Counted from the stretch's first letter, positions 1 through 12,361 are shown. The stretch is DNA of 64,000 nucleotides from Leptidea sinapis (GCF_905404315.1 NC_066270.1:11178001-11242000), one strand, 5' to 3'. Translations and numbers: made by a program. Notes: generated by a model not told the origin, from the letters alone.

Positions 1-1610
1 AGACATCATCAACAAATGACCCTTATAGTCTGTTCACCGAGAGTTGATAAGTATTATGAAACGCTTAGCGAATATCGCTTAGTTATCGCAATATATATCG
101 CTTATCCGAGTTTTATGGTACGAGGTAGTTAGCCTGTGGACAAGTAGGTATATTGTTATGGCCAGTATCTATTGGTAAAAATAAGTAAGGGGCTGCACTT
201 TGTAATCTTAAAATATACTAGATATTCCCATTTTATTTTTGAAGTGAAAACTTCTTTTAGTGCGGTACGCATATTTTTAGATGAGATAAAATCTCTGAAC
301 TCGCGACACCGTTACGAGACGCAGCTATAGTGTGTACATATATGCATGTACATATAGCAGACCGCGAAAGCGTCTAGATAAATAAAATGTAGATTTAATA
401 TTATTATATATTATTCAAATCAATTTTTTTATTACCTTTTTTAGTTACCATGAACCTATATTTTATATTGTAATAATTTTGATGATGATACAAGAGTTGT
501 CGAAATTGTTAACGATGAATCATCGTAAAATAATATTTAATGTTTTTTAAAGTTTCTATTAATTAATTAAATACAATTCATAACCCAATAACGCTAGTAC
601 TAGTCTAAAAAATGTCGAACGCGCCAAAATAAGTTTTCAGTTCTGTCGTCAATCCCGGAGAGCAACCCGTAATTTTTTTTTTGTTCAGCAACAGTTGGCA
701 TCAACGACTAGTGCGCAATTTCCTTGTAATCATCTAAAATAATTGATAAGGAGTCATTTGTGTATTCTAAGATTGGGAAATATTAAATTGTTTAACTGCA
801 TTTATGTAAATCGGTATAGGTAATTGTTGTATTTTATGTTTTGACCAATGTCTAGTATGAAATGCTTATTAAATGTATATCACTGTATCGAGTATACCCT
901 CGTCAAACTTCTGGTTCGCTCTGAAGTTCTCACGCGAAGTTTGCGCAAGTATATTCCGCATTCGCCCCTCCGAGACCCAATTGTTTGTTACTGCACAACT
1001 ATTCACAAGCAACGTCACATCGGACTAAAAGTTTGGTGAGGAATATTACAAAAAATATATAATATATGCATATACTGATGCTTAAAATATAATGTGTAAT
1101 TTTAAAGATCTGATATATAGTATATATACCCTGTTGGAATGCTATGGATAACGTTTATAAGTATTGCTCATAACAGCAATATTATTATGGTAGTAAGATT
1201 TAATAGTTACCAATGTATGTTGCAGGAATACTGTAACTTAAGATGCAATAAATGCATCGTGTTATTTGTTATGGGTATGATAAATAATACTTATAAAACG
1301 TAACATGAGATTGAAATTAATGTTCAACACTGCCAAATAAGACATCGCTATAAGGAGCTTATAACAGACCAACATAATATATTCAGCAAGTATGTAATAG
1401 TATTTAATTCGTTATTAATCTTATCTACATTCTAGATATCGGAGCTAAATATAAATGACGGAAAACTTAAAAATACTTTCGTTCAAGTAATACAAAAATA
1501 ATGTAACATTTTATAACTCACGTATCAGCAGTTATGTGTTTTTAGTTATTTATGCAGCTGTTGTGTTAGTACTACATGAGTGTTATAATACCTAATTATC
1601 AACAGTTGCA
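1..1610. other. AT-rich stretch, no gene seen
   Basis: I see no coding frame with recognisable protein character, no tRNA-like fold and no clear repeat boundary. The one short frame at 848-1039 has no family resemblance. Confidence 0.5.
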
Positions 1611-1618
1611 TACAAGAC

Positions 1619-1889
1619 TTTTATACACCCATAACATGAATCCTCTATAAAAGATTCTTAAACAGTTAGTTTACTGCTAGCATTCAAAAGCCAGTCCTAG
1701 TAGCCATTACATCATCCAAACGAGTGTTGTAATGAAAACGGATGATGTAATGTTGCACTGAATTTCATTACAACACTCGATTGGATGATGTCATGGTTAT
1801 TAGGACATTGGGTGTTTTAATGTTGGCAATAACCTAACTGTTTTAGTATCTTTAATAGAGGATATAAAGCATGGGTGTAGGTAAAATTT
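1619..1889. mobile_element. Fold-back (palindromic) MITE-like element
   Basis: The two halves are imperfect reverse complements. The best-preserved inner arms are 1704-1737 and 1763-1796 (34 bp, 2 mismatches) around a 25-bp loop. The outer arms continue with matching motifs such as ACACCCAT at the left and ATGGGTGT at the right, out to about 1619 and 1889. The whole-length palindrome fits a fold-back or MITE element. No coding potential and no sure target-site duplication were found. Confidence 0.7.
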
Positions 1890-2810
1890 TATAACTTAAT
1901 GTGTTAAAATCAAGCGTGTCAGTAAATACCCAAAGCAATCAAGATTATACAGAATTATGTTTCAGATTTCTGAATTAGGAGGATTCATATGGCAATATAA
2001 AAGTTCAATTTAATTTCATATTCGTAAGTTTGATACCAAAATAATTCTTCAGTATGGACCTAGCTCGACATAAGATATTAAATTGAATCACATCTAGATA
2101 TTTAAATCTTAGATCATTCATACGTGTAGATAGACTATGGCAGCTGTGAAAACGTCGAAAAAAATTGTGTTTAGAACTAATTTCTATTTTGAGCAATTCA
2201 CGCACACTAACACAAAGTGTCTCATAAATCGCGTTTGTAAGACGTAGCTTGTCATGCACACTGGACTAATATTCCTGGCTTGTTTTTATCGGTTGTCTCA
2301 CAGCAAGAGACTGTATCTAGATGTATAAATTACATAAGATTTAAATGAATCACTTTTTACACGTTTAAAACGCGTGTAATTGTAACTGTGTTTTTACATT
2401 AGTCTAGAGCAAATGCCAACTCCGAGGTAACAAATGGCGCTAAACTTTATAATGACAACTATGACAAATACTATTTCGTATCCTGTCAACCGCAGTTTTC
2501 CCTGAAAAGGTGCACTGAAAAGGTCACGAAACAAAATGTAACTTTTACGCAAATACTAATGTAATAATACAGTTACAATTACACGCATTTAAATAATTTA
2601 AAAAGTGTTTTATTTAAATTTGTAACACTCGCGTTAATCAAAGGAAATACTATCTGGATCTTTTTTTCAACATGATAAAAACTGTAATTTTAAGAATGAT
2701 TCAGTGTTTAGATACATGTTATCTAGTTGTGACACAGAATGTTTTTTTTTTTCATATTATATACTTCATACAAAGTTTTTATTTGAACTTTTTAAACTTT
2801 CGTTTTAAAA
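1890..2810. other. No recognised feature
   Basis: AT-rich. A minus-strand frame of 84 codons at 2005-2259 is open but I do not recognise it, and it has no supporting context. It could be decayed repeat coding sequence. Confidence 0.4.
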
Positions 2811-3035
2811 AAATGGCTCTGTCGTAAATCCTACTACTCCACAGCTGAATATCAAAGTGATCAGACAGCCTGGAACTAGATTATGATTATTTAATTGCAA
2901 TAGCAATTCCAGTAGAATATTGTATATTTTATTCAAAAGACCGCAAAAAAAGAACGCTGGGAGAGTTTCTTCTCTCTCAGAGCGCCATTTGTTTCCAAAG
3001 CGTTGGTAATATATTAATGGCATCAAAAAGAATTC
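2811..3035 (+). mobile_element. LINE family C, 3' end fragment
   Basis: This stretch matches, in opposite orientation, the segment at 52540-52740: same landmarks GTAAATCCTACTA, CCTGGAACTAGATTATGAT and AGCGCCATTTGTTTCC in the same order. At 52.5-53.0 kb the segment follows a LINE RT C-terminal frame, so this is read as the 3' untranslated end of that LINE family. The copy is 5'-truncated. Confidence 0.65.
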
Positions 3036-3596
3036 TAAAGGAGTCAATATTGAGAAAATAAATGCCTTTTATGCCTTTTAATGTCATATAGAGTCCTCTT
3101 AACTAAGATCTGAGATTTTTAATAAAATGTAAATGGTCCGAAAGTTATTTGTGGTTTTATTAATAGTTATACAAGTCATGGTTCGCATCAGTCAGAGCGG
3201 AAAAGCAATTTTCAGCAAGTTTTCTTGGAGGTCACTGAAAATGCCAAGTCATGACATTAGATACCTTTCTACTTTCACCTTTCTATTCATCACTCCATCC
3301 ATATTATTATCTGTATTAGACACTTTGTATACACAAGAAAATTATTCATTGCATATTTTTAATCTATTATATTTTAGCTTGCAAATGTTATTTAAGATAT
3401 GTTTTCCTTTTGGTATAAGTCCGATATGCCTTTATTTAAATAACGTTTTGTGTCAATACCGTATGTTATTTAAGTATATATTATTACTATGCATTAAAAT
3501 TCTATTTTAGAAAAAAATTAAATATTGTCAAAGACATTCCATAATTTAACTTAAAATATTTACTACACAAATTAATTCGAGAACACAATTTATGAA
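3036..3596. other. Unassigned; contains a hydrophobic 125-codon frame
   Basis: An open frame at 3133-3510 (+) would encode a hydrophobic, Leu/Phe/Ile-rich protein of 125 residues starting MVRKLFVVLL. AT-rich DNA often gives such frames by chance. I do not recognise a family and see no splice or promoter support, so I do not call it a gene. Confidence 0.35.
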
Positions 3597-3765
3597 ACTC
3601 TTTAGTTCCGTGCGAGCGCTCGTCCACCGAGCCCACCGTTCGAGTTACGGAAAATTCATAAATATTTTATGTCCATAAATTTCGTTTTCAAATTAATTTG
3701 TGTAAACCCAGAAGTGAAGGTTATCATTTAAAAAAAAATAATGAAATATTTACTGTTTTATAATT
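3597..3765 (-). mobile_element. tRNA-headed SINE, family S1
   Basis: On the minus strand this resembles the S1 copies at 7.3, 46.7, 59.5 and 62.4 kb: a tRNA-like head (about 3605-3650, with degenerate A and B boxes) followed by the shared tail running into TTCATAAAT and, farther off, GTTATCATTTAAAAA. The copy is diverged. Confidence 0.55.
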
Positions 3766-4299
3766 GGAAAAGAATGTTACGATTAAAATAAAATTACTGT
3801 CGTTATTGTCATCGTCATAATTATAATATATATAACGATTCTATAATGTATGAAATTCAATAGTCTTCAGCATTCCGAAAATAAACATATATTTTAATTG
3901 TATATATATGTATGAAGCTTGAATGAAAGTGATAATAAATTTATTTTGGTGCGTTTGCGAGTGTTTTTAGCTATTGTTAGTTGTAAATATTTTTGTGTTA
4001 GTTATTAATATTAGCTTAATGATTTATGAATATTTCACGGGCAGCATCACATCAATATAAAATATTAGAAAGGTTTTAAACTCATCATTTATAAACAACT
4101 AAATTCAATTAACAATTAGGAATATTGTTTCCTACAAATATTAAATTTTAAAATATAATTGGTCATCGATTTTCAAATGTATCTTTAAGAGAACATTGTA
4201 CTCATAAACTTAGTATACTAGCGTTATAGAGAAACACTCTCCTCATTACGGCGAGACTAAATTTAAAATTTTCATGTGTGCTAGTTTTACAGATGTGTT
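3766..4299. other. No recognised feature
   Basis: AT-rich sequence with no supported gene or repeat boundary. Confidence 0.4.
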
Positions 4300-4652
4300 A
4301 GTGAGCTAGTGATGTGTGTAGTATTTTGCTTAAAAACAAACCCTATGCCAAATATGACAGGAGACTAATGGACACTAAATTGTTTTAAAGGGATTTCATG
4401 GTCTTCATCTATTCCGTTCTTTATCACGGTTCACATTCTAGTGACTTACTGAAGTATGTAGTATTTTGCTTAGAAACACACCCTATGCCAAATATGACAG
4501 GAGACTAATGGACACTAAATTGTTTTAAAAGGTTTTCATGGTCCTCATCTATTCCGTTCTTTATCACGGTTCACATTCTAGTGAGTTAGTGAAGTAAGTA
4601 GTATTTTGCTTAAAAACAAACCCTATGCCAAATATGACAGGAGACTAATGGA
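4300..4652. repeat. Minisatellite, 140-bp unit, about 2.5 copies
   Basis: GTATTTTGCTTA recurs at 4321, 4461 and 4601, a spacing of exactly 140 bp each time. The intervening sequence (CCCTATGCCAAATATGACAG, CTATTCCGTTCTTTATCAC) is nearly identical between units. The third unit breaks off near 4652. Confidence 0.9.
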
Positions 4653-5084
4653 TATCTTACGTACACACAGGGTTCTCTATAACGGTAGTTAACTAAGTTT
4701 ATGGTATTACTTCTCTTATCTTTCAACAGTCTTGGCATTGAGTGTTTGAACAACCTCCTGATTATAAATACACAAATATTATCAATTAATAACTTTACTT
4801 GCAACATAATGGTATTGAATAAAGTATTTTAATGTATAAGACATGTTAAAATTGTATACATTATAAAATTAAAGACAATATACTTATCGTAACCAAATAT
4901 AATACCAAATATTTGGAAATTTAAGATATCACAGGTATATCCCAATTGTATTATTAATATTAATGTTAAAATGATGTTGTATGTGTTTATTGAATAAAGG
5001 ATTCATTGAATTGTGAAGTTTTTGATTTTTTACCTTAGATTAAGGATTGGTCTCCGCTGCGCTCCAACTAGATACCGCAGCATA
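4653..5084. other. No recognised feature
   Basis: AT-rich, no supported gene. Confidence 0.4.
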
Positions 5085-5190
5085 ATGATGGTAATGATTT
5101 TGGTAGCATTCCTCATAATAGGACCTAATAATATGAAAATAACTAAACTGGTCGCGCCGTATGTATGTCAGTTATACGTGTATATTAAAA
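5085..5190 (-). mobile_element. LINE family B fragment
   Basis: Matches 8200-8295 of the CR1-group LINE below (shared TGGTCGCGCCGTAT / TATGTCAGTTA context, same orientation). It is a short, diverged piece of the RT C-terminal coding region. Confidence 0.55.
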
Positions 5191-5854
5191 GATACTAACA
5201 GATCGTTTAAGGCTGGAGACCGAGCCAACGGCCTTGAAGAATCGGGCGGAGCTAGGTTACCTCTGCCGTACAAGATTAAATATTTAATTTATTACAAACA
5301 TTATACAATTCTCTTTACAAATATAACAAAACTATGTCATGTTAAATAGAATTGGTAAATAATTAATAATTTTTCTCATGAGTTCAATGATTAGCATGGC
5401 TCCAACTGTAAGAGTTAGGTGTACTTTGGTGATTTTTTTTCGCAATGTCTATTAGGGATAGAAATGTAAAGAAAAAATGAGTTTTCTTCTCATATTCTGT
5501 ACACAAATAATTATTTTTATAAAAATAAAAGCTTTATATAAACCGTTAAAAAATTGTTTCAATTATGCGCTATTTTGGCGATTTCTCGGTATAGCGGCCT
5601 TAAATTGCGTCGCCTGTGGCTGTGAATAAAAGTATTTCAAATGTTTAATTATTTAACATAGATATTGTAAATCAATTGTCTGAACATTTGACTAACGAAC
5701 TGTTAAAGTTCATCCAACCATAGTAAAGTGAAATTCAGGTCAACCAATATACCAGAGATTCATATTTACTTTATTCATTGGAGTTTTGCTGGAATTTGAC
5801 TTAAAATAAATAAATTTCTATTCATAGATATTAATACGTATCGGGATTACAGGT
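5191..5854. other. No recognised feature
   Basis: AT-rich. A short GC-richer patch at 5215-5272 looks repeat-derived but could not be assigned. Confidence 0.35.
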
Positions 5855-6720
5855 TTTTCTTATGGAAGGGAGGACCAACGAGCGTACGGGTCATCTCATG
5901 TTAAGTGATCACCGCCGAATAAAATCTGTTGCTACACCAGAGGAATCAAAAGAGCGTTTCCGGGCCTTTAAAAGTGTACGCGTTTTTTTGAAGGTACCCA
6001 TGTCGTATTGTTCTGGAAACACAGCAGAAGGAAGCATTCTACAGCTTGGTTTTACGTGGAAGTAAGTTCCTTGAAAACCGCACTGTGGAGGTACGCCATA
6101 CATCCAGATGGTGGGGAGGATATCCTTATTTGTGGCGGGTCGTGCAAAGGTTGAATTCGGCAGCAAGAATCAGGACAAATAGCTCTTCAGAAAACTCCCC
6201 GTGATAAATGCAGTAGAAGACACGCAATGAAGTGACGTCTCTACGCAACGTCAAGTTATCTGGCCATTCACAGAGTGCTGAGTCCCCGACCCCGTTGATA
6301 CTGGAGTGGAGTATTGCCGTGCTCTATAAATGGTGTCCAGCTTCTTCGAAGCCAACTTGAATTTGCCTTCCAAATGACCGCGGAATCAGCAATCGCTTGA
6401 AATTTCAAGACCCAGAATTCCAATAGTAGGGAAGTGTTGACAAAGAGAGGTGATACGACAAATGGGATTTTTTTGTGGTTAACGCGCAAACTTGAGTCTT
6501 CTGGGGATTACGTTGGACAAGATTCAATTTACCCCATTCCGCGACCTTCCCAAGAGACAACTTGATAGTTAGCCGCTATCTCCAGTACGGTCATCTGCAT
6601 AGCAATGTATGTTGGTGTTCAGCAATATTCAATTGATGTTAAATTGGACAAGGTTCATTGTACCCGATTCCGGGATCCTGTCAAGAGAGGACTCCATAGA
6701 AGGTAAAGTGGTATAGATAC
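5855..6720 (-). mobile_element. LINE family A, 3' part, internally deleted
   Basis: Reverse-strand relative of the family A copies at 34.7-36.3 and 56.3-58.1 kb. It shares the terminal motif GTGATCACCGCC and the C-terminal RT coding sequence. About 150 bp expected between the CCGACC near 6280 and the AGTATTGCCGTG near 6310 is missing. Residues such as FVVSPLF (6430-6460) mark the coding strand. Several frameshifts make it a dead copy, and a short internal duplication lies at 6505-6670. Confidence 0.8.
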
Positions 6721-7084
6721 AGGGGTTAGGTCTACACCAGTTTAATTCGGCAGATATTTTATTAGACGTTGCTGCAGTCAGTCATATACTCCCTACTACC
6801 AATAAGACTAATACCAAACACCAATATCACTCTAGCATCCCTAATTGTATAGGTATTGCCCACTTTATCACTGTTACTGTATGAATCATGGAGTAATGCG
6901 CTGCCATTTATATACCCGTAATGATTATTCTCGAATGATTTCGAACAATGTAGTACGTAACTTCTTAGTTAGAAAAACATGTTTTTGTAAACAATGTGTC
7001 AATTTTCGCGAACATTCTAACAATTTTAATAAGATTGAAAGGACTGCCAAAGTAACAGCTTTATGAAACGATAAAATCAGAACA
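6721..7084. other. No recognised feature
   Basis: No coding or repeat assignment could be supported. Confidence 0.35.
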
Positions 7085-7450
7085 ATTTGTTGTTGAAGAA
7101 CAACAAAATTTATAAAAGCCAGTTCGAGTCCCGCGTCGTTCATCAATTTTGCTTTCAGACTTCAAAATAACAAATTGTTTATATTTGATAGAGCGACATC
7201 TCAAGTCAATTTCCTAATATTCAAATATTGGGTTTGAGCAGGTTATCATATTATAACTGTAAAGTAGATCCTGTAGATGAAGCCACAACCTGAGAGTTGA
7301 ACAAAACATACAAGATTTATCAAAGATACGTCACGTCACACGGTTGGCTCAGTGGAAGAACGCTCGCACGGAACGCGAGAGGTTGAGGGTTCGAGTCCCA
7401 CATCGTTCATACATTTTGTTTTCAAATTTAATTTATGCAGATAAATTCAC
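7085..7450 (+). mobile_element. tRNA-headed SINE S1, composite with a repeat body
   Basis: A tRNA-like unit at 7339-7408 has an A box TGGCTCAGTGG (7345-7355) and a B box GGTTCGAGTCC (7388-7398), with an anticodon-like stem CTCGC/GCGAG. The loop reads ACGGAAC, so the invariant U33 is C; this is a SINE head, not a working tRNA. A second partial tRNA-like end (CGAGTCCCGCGTCGTTCAT) lies at about 7124-7142, and the body between them (7180-7330) recurs at 46390-46550 and 59390-59500. Confidence 0.75.
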
Positions 7451-7562
7451 CTTTATTAATGTTTAGATGATTCAATAGTCCTATTGCTGTCTAAATAAAA
7501 TCTGCTCAGGCAAAGCAGTTTATCGTTAAACATAAAATAGCATTTTTATCTCAATACTCTCA

Positions 7563-10500
7563 TATTCAAATTCAAATTCAAATTCAAATATTTTTATTCA
7601 AAATAGGATGTGAAATCACTTATTGAAAGTCAAAAAAAACTACCACCCATTCCAAAGTGAATGCCTCAGGCCTGAGAAGAATGGGCGCAACAAACTCAGC
7701 GGGCTTTTTTTTTCATCAAAAATATGTTTTACAATTAAAGTAACATTGTACAATTAAACTTATTATTTAATAGCCTGAGGGCGGTCGCTCCATTCCCAAT
7801 CTGTGGTATCATTAAGAAAGTCATTTATGTTATAGTAACCTTTACCACACAAACGTTTTTTAACAATTCTTTTGAATAACGTAACACCTTTGTTTTGAAC
7901 ATTTTCTGGGATCTCCTTGTAAAAGCATATACATCGCCCCACAAAAGTCTTACTAACTCGACTAAGCCGTGTAGTAGGCATCATCAGTTTATGTCTGTTC
8001 CTGGTGTTAACATTATGGTTATGACAGTTTCTGGCAAATTCACTTATGTGCCTGTGAACATACATTACATTATCAAGAATATATTGAGAAGCAACAGTCA
8101 AGATGTTAATTTCTTTGAATTTTACTCTCAATGATTCTCTAGGACCTAGGTTATAAATAGCGCGAATAGCCCTCTTCTGCAGCACAAATATTGTATTAAT
8201 ATCAGCAGCGTTGCCCCATAGCAATATACCATAGGACATAATACTATGGAAATAACTAAAGTATACTAGTCGCGCCGTATCTATGTCAGTTAATTGTCAA
8301 ATTTTTTTAACCGCGTATGCTGCAGAACTAAGTCTGTTCGCCAATCCTTCAATATGGGGGCCCCATTGTAATTTGGAATATAGAGTTATGCCAAGAAATA
8401 TAGCAGATTCCACCGGTTCTATCACCTCTCTGTTTAACAAAACATTTGCATTTACATTTTTGACATTTGGTACGGTAAATTTAATGAATTTAGTTTTCTT
8501 GCTATTGAACAATAGGTTATTAGCGCTAAACCAGTACACGATGTCAGATAAAATATTGTTCACTTCGTCATACATAGCTTGGTTTCTTTTCACTTTGAAA
8601 ATCAGTGAAGTGTCGTCCGCAAACAATACTACCTTATGTTTTTTCTCTATAAGATTAGGAAGATCATTTATATAGATAAGGAAGAGGAACGGTCCAAGAA
8701 TAGACCCTTGTGGTACCCCCATACTGAGAGGAGTCCCAGGAGATCTCCTGCCATTCACGTCAACCCTCTGAATTCTATTGTTTAGATATGAAGTCAGAAG
8801 ATCGAGCGAAGTTCCTTTTATGCCATAGTGGTATAGCTTCCTGACCAGCGTTGAATGTTGAACACAATCAAAAGCCTTAAATAAATCACAGAAGATGCCA
8901 AGTGCATTCTGCGATTCCTCCCAGGCATCAAAAATATTCTTGATCAGCTCAACACCTGCATCCGTTGTTGAACGTCCCCTAGTAAAGCCAAATTGTTTCA
9001 AATGAAGTAACTTATGAGAGTTAAAGTAAGTAAGCATTTGGCTTAAAATTATTTTTTCAAAAATTTTACTAAGGGTCGGCAAAACCGACACAGGACGATA
9101 GTTGTTCGGGTCAGAAGAGCATCCCGACTTAAATATTGGTGTAATTTTACTATGTTTCAGAAGGTCAGGAAACACGCCACGATTAATACAATTATTAAAT
9201 ACTATTGCAAGATATGGTGCTATGACATCAATTATTGAACTTATTATTTTAACAGAAATGCCCCATATATCAGCAGTCTTTTTTCATGTCTAGAGATTTA
9301 AAAGTTTTAATTATTTCTCCAGGGCTAACAAAACTAAAATTGAAACTTTGTTGACATCCTATAACATTTTCCAGAAGAAGTGACTCAGCAACACTGGTGG
9401 AGGAGACATGAGTGTTTGTGATAGAAACTGGAATCTCAGAAAAAAATTTCTCAAAAGCAGTAGCAACTTCTTGCTGAGATTGAATTATTGTATTGTTTAT
9501 TGATAGATTATATTCAATGTTGCGGTCTTTCAATCTTCCAGATTCCCAGTTAATAACATTACAAGTCATCTTTATTTTATTTGGTGCATTTTTAATTATT
9601 TGTCTGATATGTATAGACTTTGCAATAGAACAAACACTTTTAAATAATTTAGAGTAGTTTTAACATACTCGAGAAAAGATTATTTCTTAGATTATACAAT
9701 GATCTCTCACTATACAGTTCATATAGCCTTTGTCTGCTCCTATGAATGCCAGCTGTTGCCCAATCATTAAATGACAGGAGACCACATGATTTGACTGTCT
9801 TAGAAGTAAATATAGAAGCAAACTCTGTTTTAATTATTTTAAATAAGATATCATACATTTCATTTGGATTAATATTATATTTGAATAAATCCAAATTTGT
9901 GAGTTTAACTGACACATTGCCTCTATATTTCTCCATTCGCCTATTATTCACAGGAACAAACGTAAACTTTTTAATTTTAGTACATTTATTGACCTCAATA
10001 TTAAAAGAGGCTAACTGACCAAAGTGGTCTGAACTCAGTTTGTTAATTATTGCCTGAGAAATGGGTTTATAATTGGTAAATATGTTATCAATACAGCTTT
10101 TGGAGGTGCCAGTTACTCTAGTAGGCTCTAAGAAAATATTGGTTAAATCATATGATTTGAATAAAGATCTGAATCTAACCAGTAGTTGAGGATTTGTCTA
10201 AAAAATTAATATTAAAATCACCACATATCATGATATACTTCTTAGACTCAGATAATTTTAATAAAACCTCCTCCAATACACTTTCAAATAATTCATATAC
10301 TGCATCTGGGGGTCTGTATATACTAACAACAATGGCGCACTTGAGCTCTGCACAGGCTATTTCAATTGTACGTTCAACAGAGAGGCCCACAATATCTTCT
10401 CGTTCTTTGAATTTAAATAATTTAATTACAAGAATAAGAGAGCCGCCACGTGTAGCTTTTTCTCTGCTAAACGCACTTGCCACCTGATGACCACTGAAGT

Positions 10501-10750
10501 TAAAGATGAGCTCATATTTTCTGAGCCAGTGCTCTGTTAAACATAAAATATGTATATCTTTATGATTTATAAATAACTCCAGTTCAAGTTCTTTACTTAG
10601 GTAAACCTTGCATGTTTTGGTGCATCAGGTTTGCAATTTTACAATTATTACTTATTCTAGTACTTGTTATATTACATTGTGTTTTTACACTGCTAGAGGA
10701 GTCCCCTATTGTCTTATTGTTTAATTTTTTGGAAAATATTCCAAATCTTT
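7563..10750 (-). mobile_element. CR1-group LINE family B, near-complete ORF2, decayed
   Basis: The element reads on the minus strand. It ends at 7563-7590 in tandem ATTCAAA units, the kind of short 3' repeat that terminates CR1-group LINEs. The 3' UTR (7591-7762) contains the conserved GCCCGCTGAGTTTGTTGCGC / CAGGCCTGAGGCATTC stretch (complement on +). ORF2 follows from 7763 to about 10660. A first ORF was not recognised above 10750, so the copy is probably 5'-truncated. Related 3' ends lie at 23969-24190 and 31897-32160. Confidence 0.85.
7763..10660 (-). pseudogene. LINE family B ORF2 (endonuclease-RT), broken
   Basis: Encodes the endonuclease and reverse transcriptase that copy LINE RNA at a nicked target. 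The endonuclease region (10175-10650) shows CGDFNIN, and SSDHFGQ follows in another frame at about 10025. A linker lies at 9649-9951. RT follows from about 9570 to 8297: NNYRPVSVLP, CDLFKAFDCVQH, MGVPQGSILGP and the catalytic FADD. The C-terminal domain runs to the stop at 7763. Breaks seen: frameshifts near 10175, 9655 and 9280 (one extra base before ACTGCTGAT) and an in-frame TGA at 8297-8299 where CGA would fit. Both catalytic Asp of FADD survive, so the decay is modest. It belongs to the LINE fold for certain; CR1 group is likely. Confidence 0.85.
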
Positions 10751-11760
10751 GCTTAAATTAGTACACTGCTCAATAGAAGCAGTATATTAGTAGTACTGCG
10801 CATAAAAAGCGAACATCCAAAGTTTTTCTTTCAAAGGCTCTGCTTCGCTCCATTTTAGCAATATCAGGTGATTAACTATTCCGTTTGTTTCTACAGAAAA
10901 TTCAATTAAACACTCGTACATTATAAATACTTTGTATATGGTATGAATATATTTCCTGAGTATCATGCAGCATTCGTTATTTGCTTTTTATAATATTATA
11001 CAGTATGGTTTGAATCGTATATATGAAATAAATGAAAATATAAGTTCTGGTCGACATAAATGAAAATACAAGTCATAGTGGTCCACAGAAGTATAGAAAA
11101 ATTTATTATTAAATTAAAATCCCTAAATAATAAAAGTGAAATTTTCTAAGAAAATAAATATCAAAATTGAATTAGAAAAAAGAAAACAGTCTGTTTAGGC
11201 AACGTACTTTGACCCCGAGGAGCCACAACACACAGGCGCCAAATCGGCTGTTACTTCTCTTCTCGTAAACAAGCTCTTAACAATAAGTGAAGAAATGAAC
11301 TTTTACAAAGTTAAATTAATAAATACAGTCCATCACTTAAAACAATCGCGCCCTGGCCCTGGCCGTAAGGCACCCACTTAGATTCACGAAAGGTCTGACA
11401 GATCGTACCCACTATCCGGAAGCTAGCCGAAAACTTATTACTGAATCAACAAACTAAAATGGCGAAAAAAAAATTAAGGCCCATTAGGGCAGGCCACACA
11501 ATTTTAGTTTATCGATATTTTATTTACAATTACTTACCAATAACCTAATCAAGGTATTAAAAACTAGTATTTTTGTATTATTCGAATGTTTTAATATTTT
11601 TAACAATTAATAAATCAATGAATGGATAAAGCTTATAGCTTTGTAAAAAAAAAATATTTAGCTAATTATCGATAGAAGATGTCCTTACCCTACGCCGAAC
11701 CAAGTTCGACCTTGCCTTTGAATAAAGTCGCTGCCCGCGAGCGTCAAAGAGATACCGCCG
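10751..11760. other. Unassigned, with one dispersed repeat
   Basis: No gene is supported. 10868-10990 (AACTATTCCGTTTGTTTC ... AAAATTCAATTAA) resembles 26930-27075, so a dispersed repeat of unknown class is present. The rest is AT-rich. Confidence 0.45.
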
Positions 11761-11761
11761 G

Positions 11762-12079
11762 CACGTGTACGCTACCAAAGGAATGCCGCCAGTGTCTTGA
11801 CACGTGTATTTTATAGTCTAAACATTTGGTCGGATTTGCTACGGAGGGACCATAGGACGGTCCGGTGGGCGTGGGTGGACGCCTCGCGGACGGTAATAAT
11901 AATAATTTTGTGCGATGGACAATGCGACATACCATCGAATATGGTCCGGTACCAGACCGCGTCCGATGGTTCGGCCGGACCAAATCCGACCATTTGCTTA
12001 GGCTATAAAGTAAACGAGTCAAGACACTGGCGGCTTTTCTTTCAAAGCGCTGCCATTCAACTTTTGCACGGCAAATCGG
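11762..12079. mobile_element. Palindromic element with long inverted repeats
   Basis: GCCGCCAGTGTCTTGAC at about 11785 is repeated inverted near 12030 (GTCAAGACACTGGCGGC). Both arms continue inward through TTTATAG and TGGTCGGATTTG, and outward through a gene-like but non-coding GC-rich stretch. The open frames on both strands here are products of the palindrome. It is probably a MITE; the class is unknown. Confidence 0.65.
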
Positions 12080-12361
12080 CAACGCCGTTTATGATATTGA
12101 AATATTAAAATTCATTGAACCATTGAACCAGTTACATAACGTTGAAATTTGCTTAAAATGAAAAGTCTACTTTTTGACAAAACCAATGCACGGATTTTGT
12201 TAATTTTTATAGTCAGCAAATATGCTAACGAGTATGTACCTACATTTATTTCATATATGCTATTTCCATACTGTATAATGAAATTATTCAAACAAAATAT
12301 CATTTATTCAAACAAAAAAAACTTATAACTATATTTACAATACTAAGATTACATAAAATTA
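12080..12361. other. No recognised feature
   Basis: AT-rich spacer between the palindrome and the family F fragment. Confidence 0.35.

Noticed and set aside
848..1039. 63-codon ORF near the left edge
   Set aside because: No recognisable protein features or context.
3133..3510. Hydrophobic 125-codon ORF starting MVRKLFVVLL
   Set aside because: AT-rich DNA gives such frames by chance; no family, no splice sites, no promoter evidence.
7339..7408. Possible tRNA gene
   Set aside because: A and B boxes are good, but the anticodon loop lacks U33 and the acceptor stem is poor; copies share SINE flanks.
11744..12108. Overlapping 103- and 112-codon ORFs on opposite strands
   Set aside because: Both arise from the palindromic element; the sequence is its own near reverse complement.
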